Below are positions 46,836-46,997 of a stretch of DNA of 46,997 nt, piece by piece. Every line of letters begins with the position of its first letter. The stretch's first letter is position 1. The position numbers and the translations under genes are program-made. The DNA lies in NCBI RefSeq assembly GCF_002250655.1, contig NZ_NOZR01000037.1, positions 1 through 46,997 on the forward strand, read 5' to 3'. The notes below the pieces were generated by a model, which saw only the letters and a list, made by a program, of their open reading frames with translations, did no database searches and was not told the DNA's origin. The DNA is from Mycolicibacterium sphagni. Lineage in GTDB: Bacteria; Actinomycetota; Actinomycetes; Mycobacteriales; Mycobacteriaceae.

Positions 46836-46997
46836 GTTCACTCCCCGTCAGGTCATGCACTGAGATGTGGCTAAACGTACATGAGTAGAAGCTGAGAATT
46901 GCCGCCATCAATCGATAGTGGGGTCTGCTGCACGAATAGGTGACATCTGAGTTGGCTTGCCCCGTGGGGGCGGGCTGAGAGGATGTCAGTATGCCCA
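46836..46997. other. Upstream region of the exported-protein gene, window edge
   Basis: No complete gene is present. The region should hold the promoter of the leftward exported-protein gene. An ATG at 46991-46993 near the edge could start a rightward gene, but too little is visible to judge. Confidence 0.4.

Overview
The window is high-GC DNA from a fast-growing or environmental Mycobacterium (Mycolicibacterium-like). The evidence is the mycothiol ligase gene mshC, many GTG starts joined by 4-bp GTGA/ATGA overlaps, mycobacterial lipoprotein families (PknH-sensor-like, LppL-like, Hip1-like), and a gene order that matches, inverted, what I recall of M. tuberculosis Rv2141c to Rv2120c. That comparison is from memory, not from a search.

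Region 1 (about 1-11,560) is accessory and looks like the right part of an integrative mobilizable or conjugative element. It carries a 1,934-residue MobF (TrwC/TraA) relaxase-helicase, a divergent small HTH protein, a 0.77-kb eroded stretch with a 5-copy octanucleotide repeat, a HipBA-type toxin-antitoxin pair, and a 54-residue ORF translationally coupled to a large serine integrase. The last codons of the integrase run antisense into the 3' end of a tRNA-Leu(GAG) gene (11,541-11,626), which marks the element/chromosome junction. The other end is not visible here.

Region 2 (about 11,700-28,330) is core backbone. It holds a PknH-sensor-like lipoprotein, an M20 peptidase (DapE-like), a PEBP protein, and two overlapping lipoprotein genes: a Hip1-like serine hydrolase and a two-DTG aspartic-protease-like protein. 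The pyrD / DUF5703 / lppL group runs the other way. A forward run follows: a small conserved protein, uppP, a histidine phosphatase, DUF3090, a SCO1664-type kinase-like protein, cysQ and mshC. Two paired acyl-CoA dehydrogenases and a PAC2 protein lie on the minus strand.

Region 3 (about 28,330-43,610) is methyl-cycle, sugar and histidine metabolism. metH is preceded by what I read as an S-adenosylhomocysteine (SAH) riboswitch, whose pseudoknot strand overlaps an anti-Shine-Dalgarno hairpin. gnd, zwf and a GH63/MGH1-type glucosidase form an overlapping minus-strand operon. A HAD phosphatase and a GlcP-type glucose permease run divergently from it. hisE-hisG, a DUF4126 membrane protein and a MerA-like flavoprotein disulfide reductase follow.

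Region 4 (about 43,610-46,997) has a NarL/HisKA_3 two-component pair and a convergent gene for an exported protein of unknown function. The most interesting items are the metH riboswitch, the integrase/tRNA overlap with its coupled small ORF, and the lipoprotein aspartic protease candidate.
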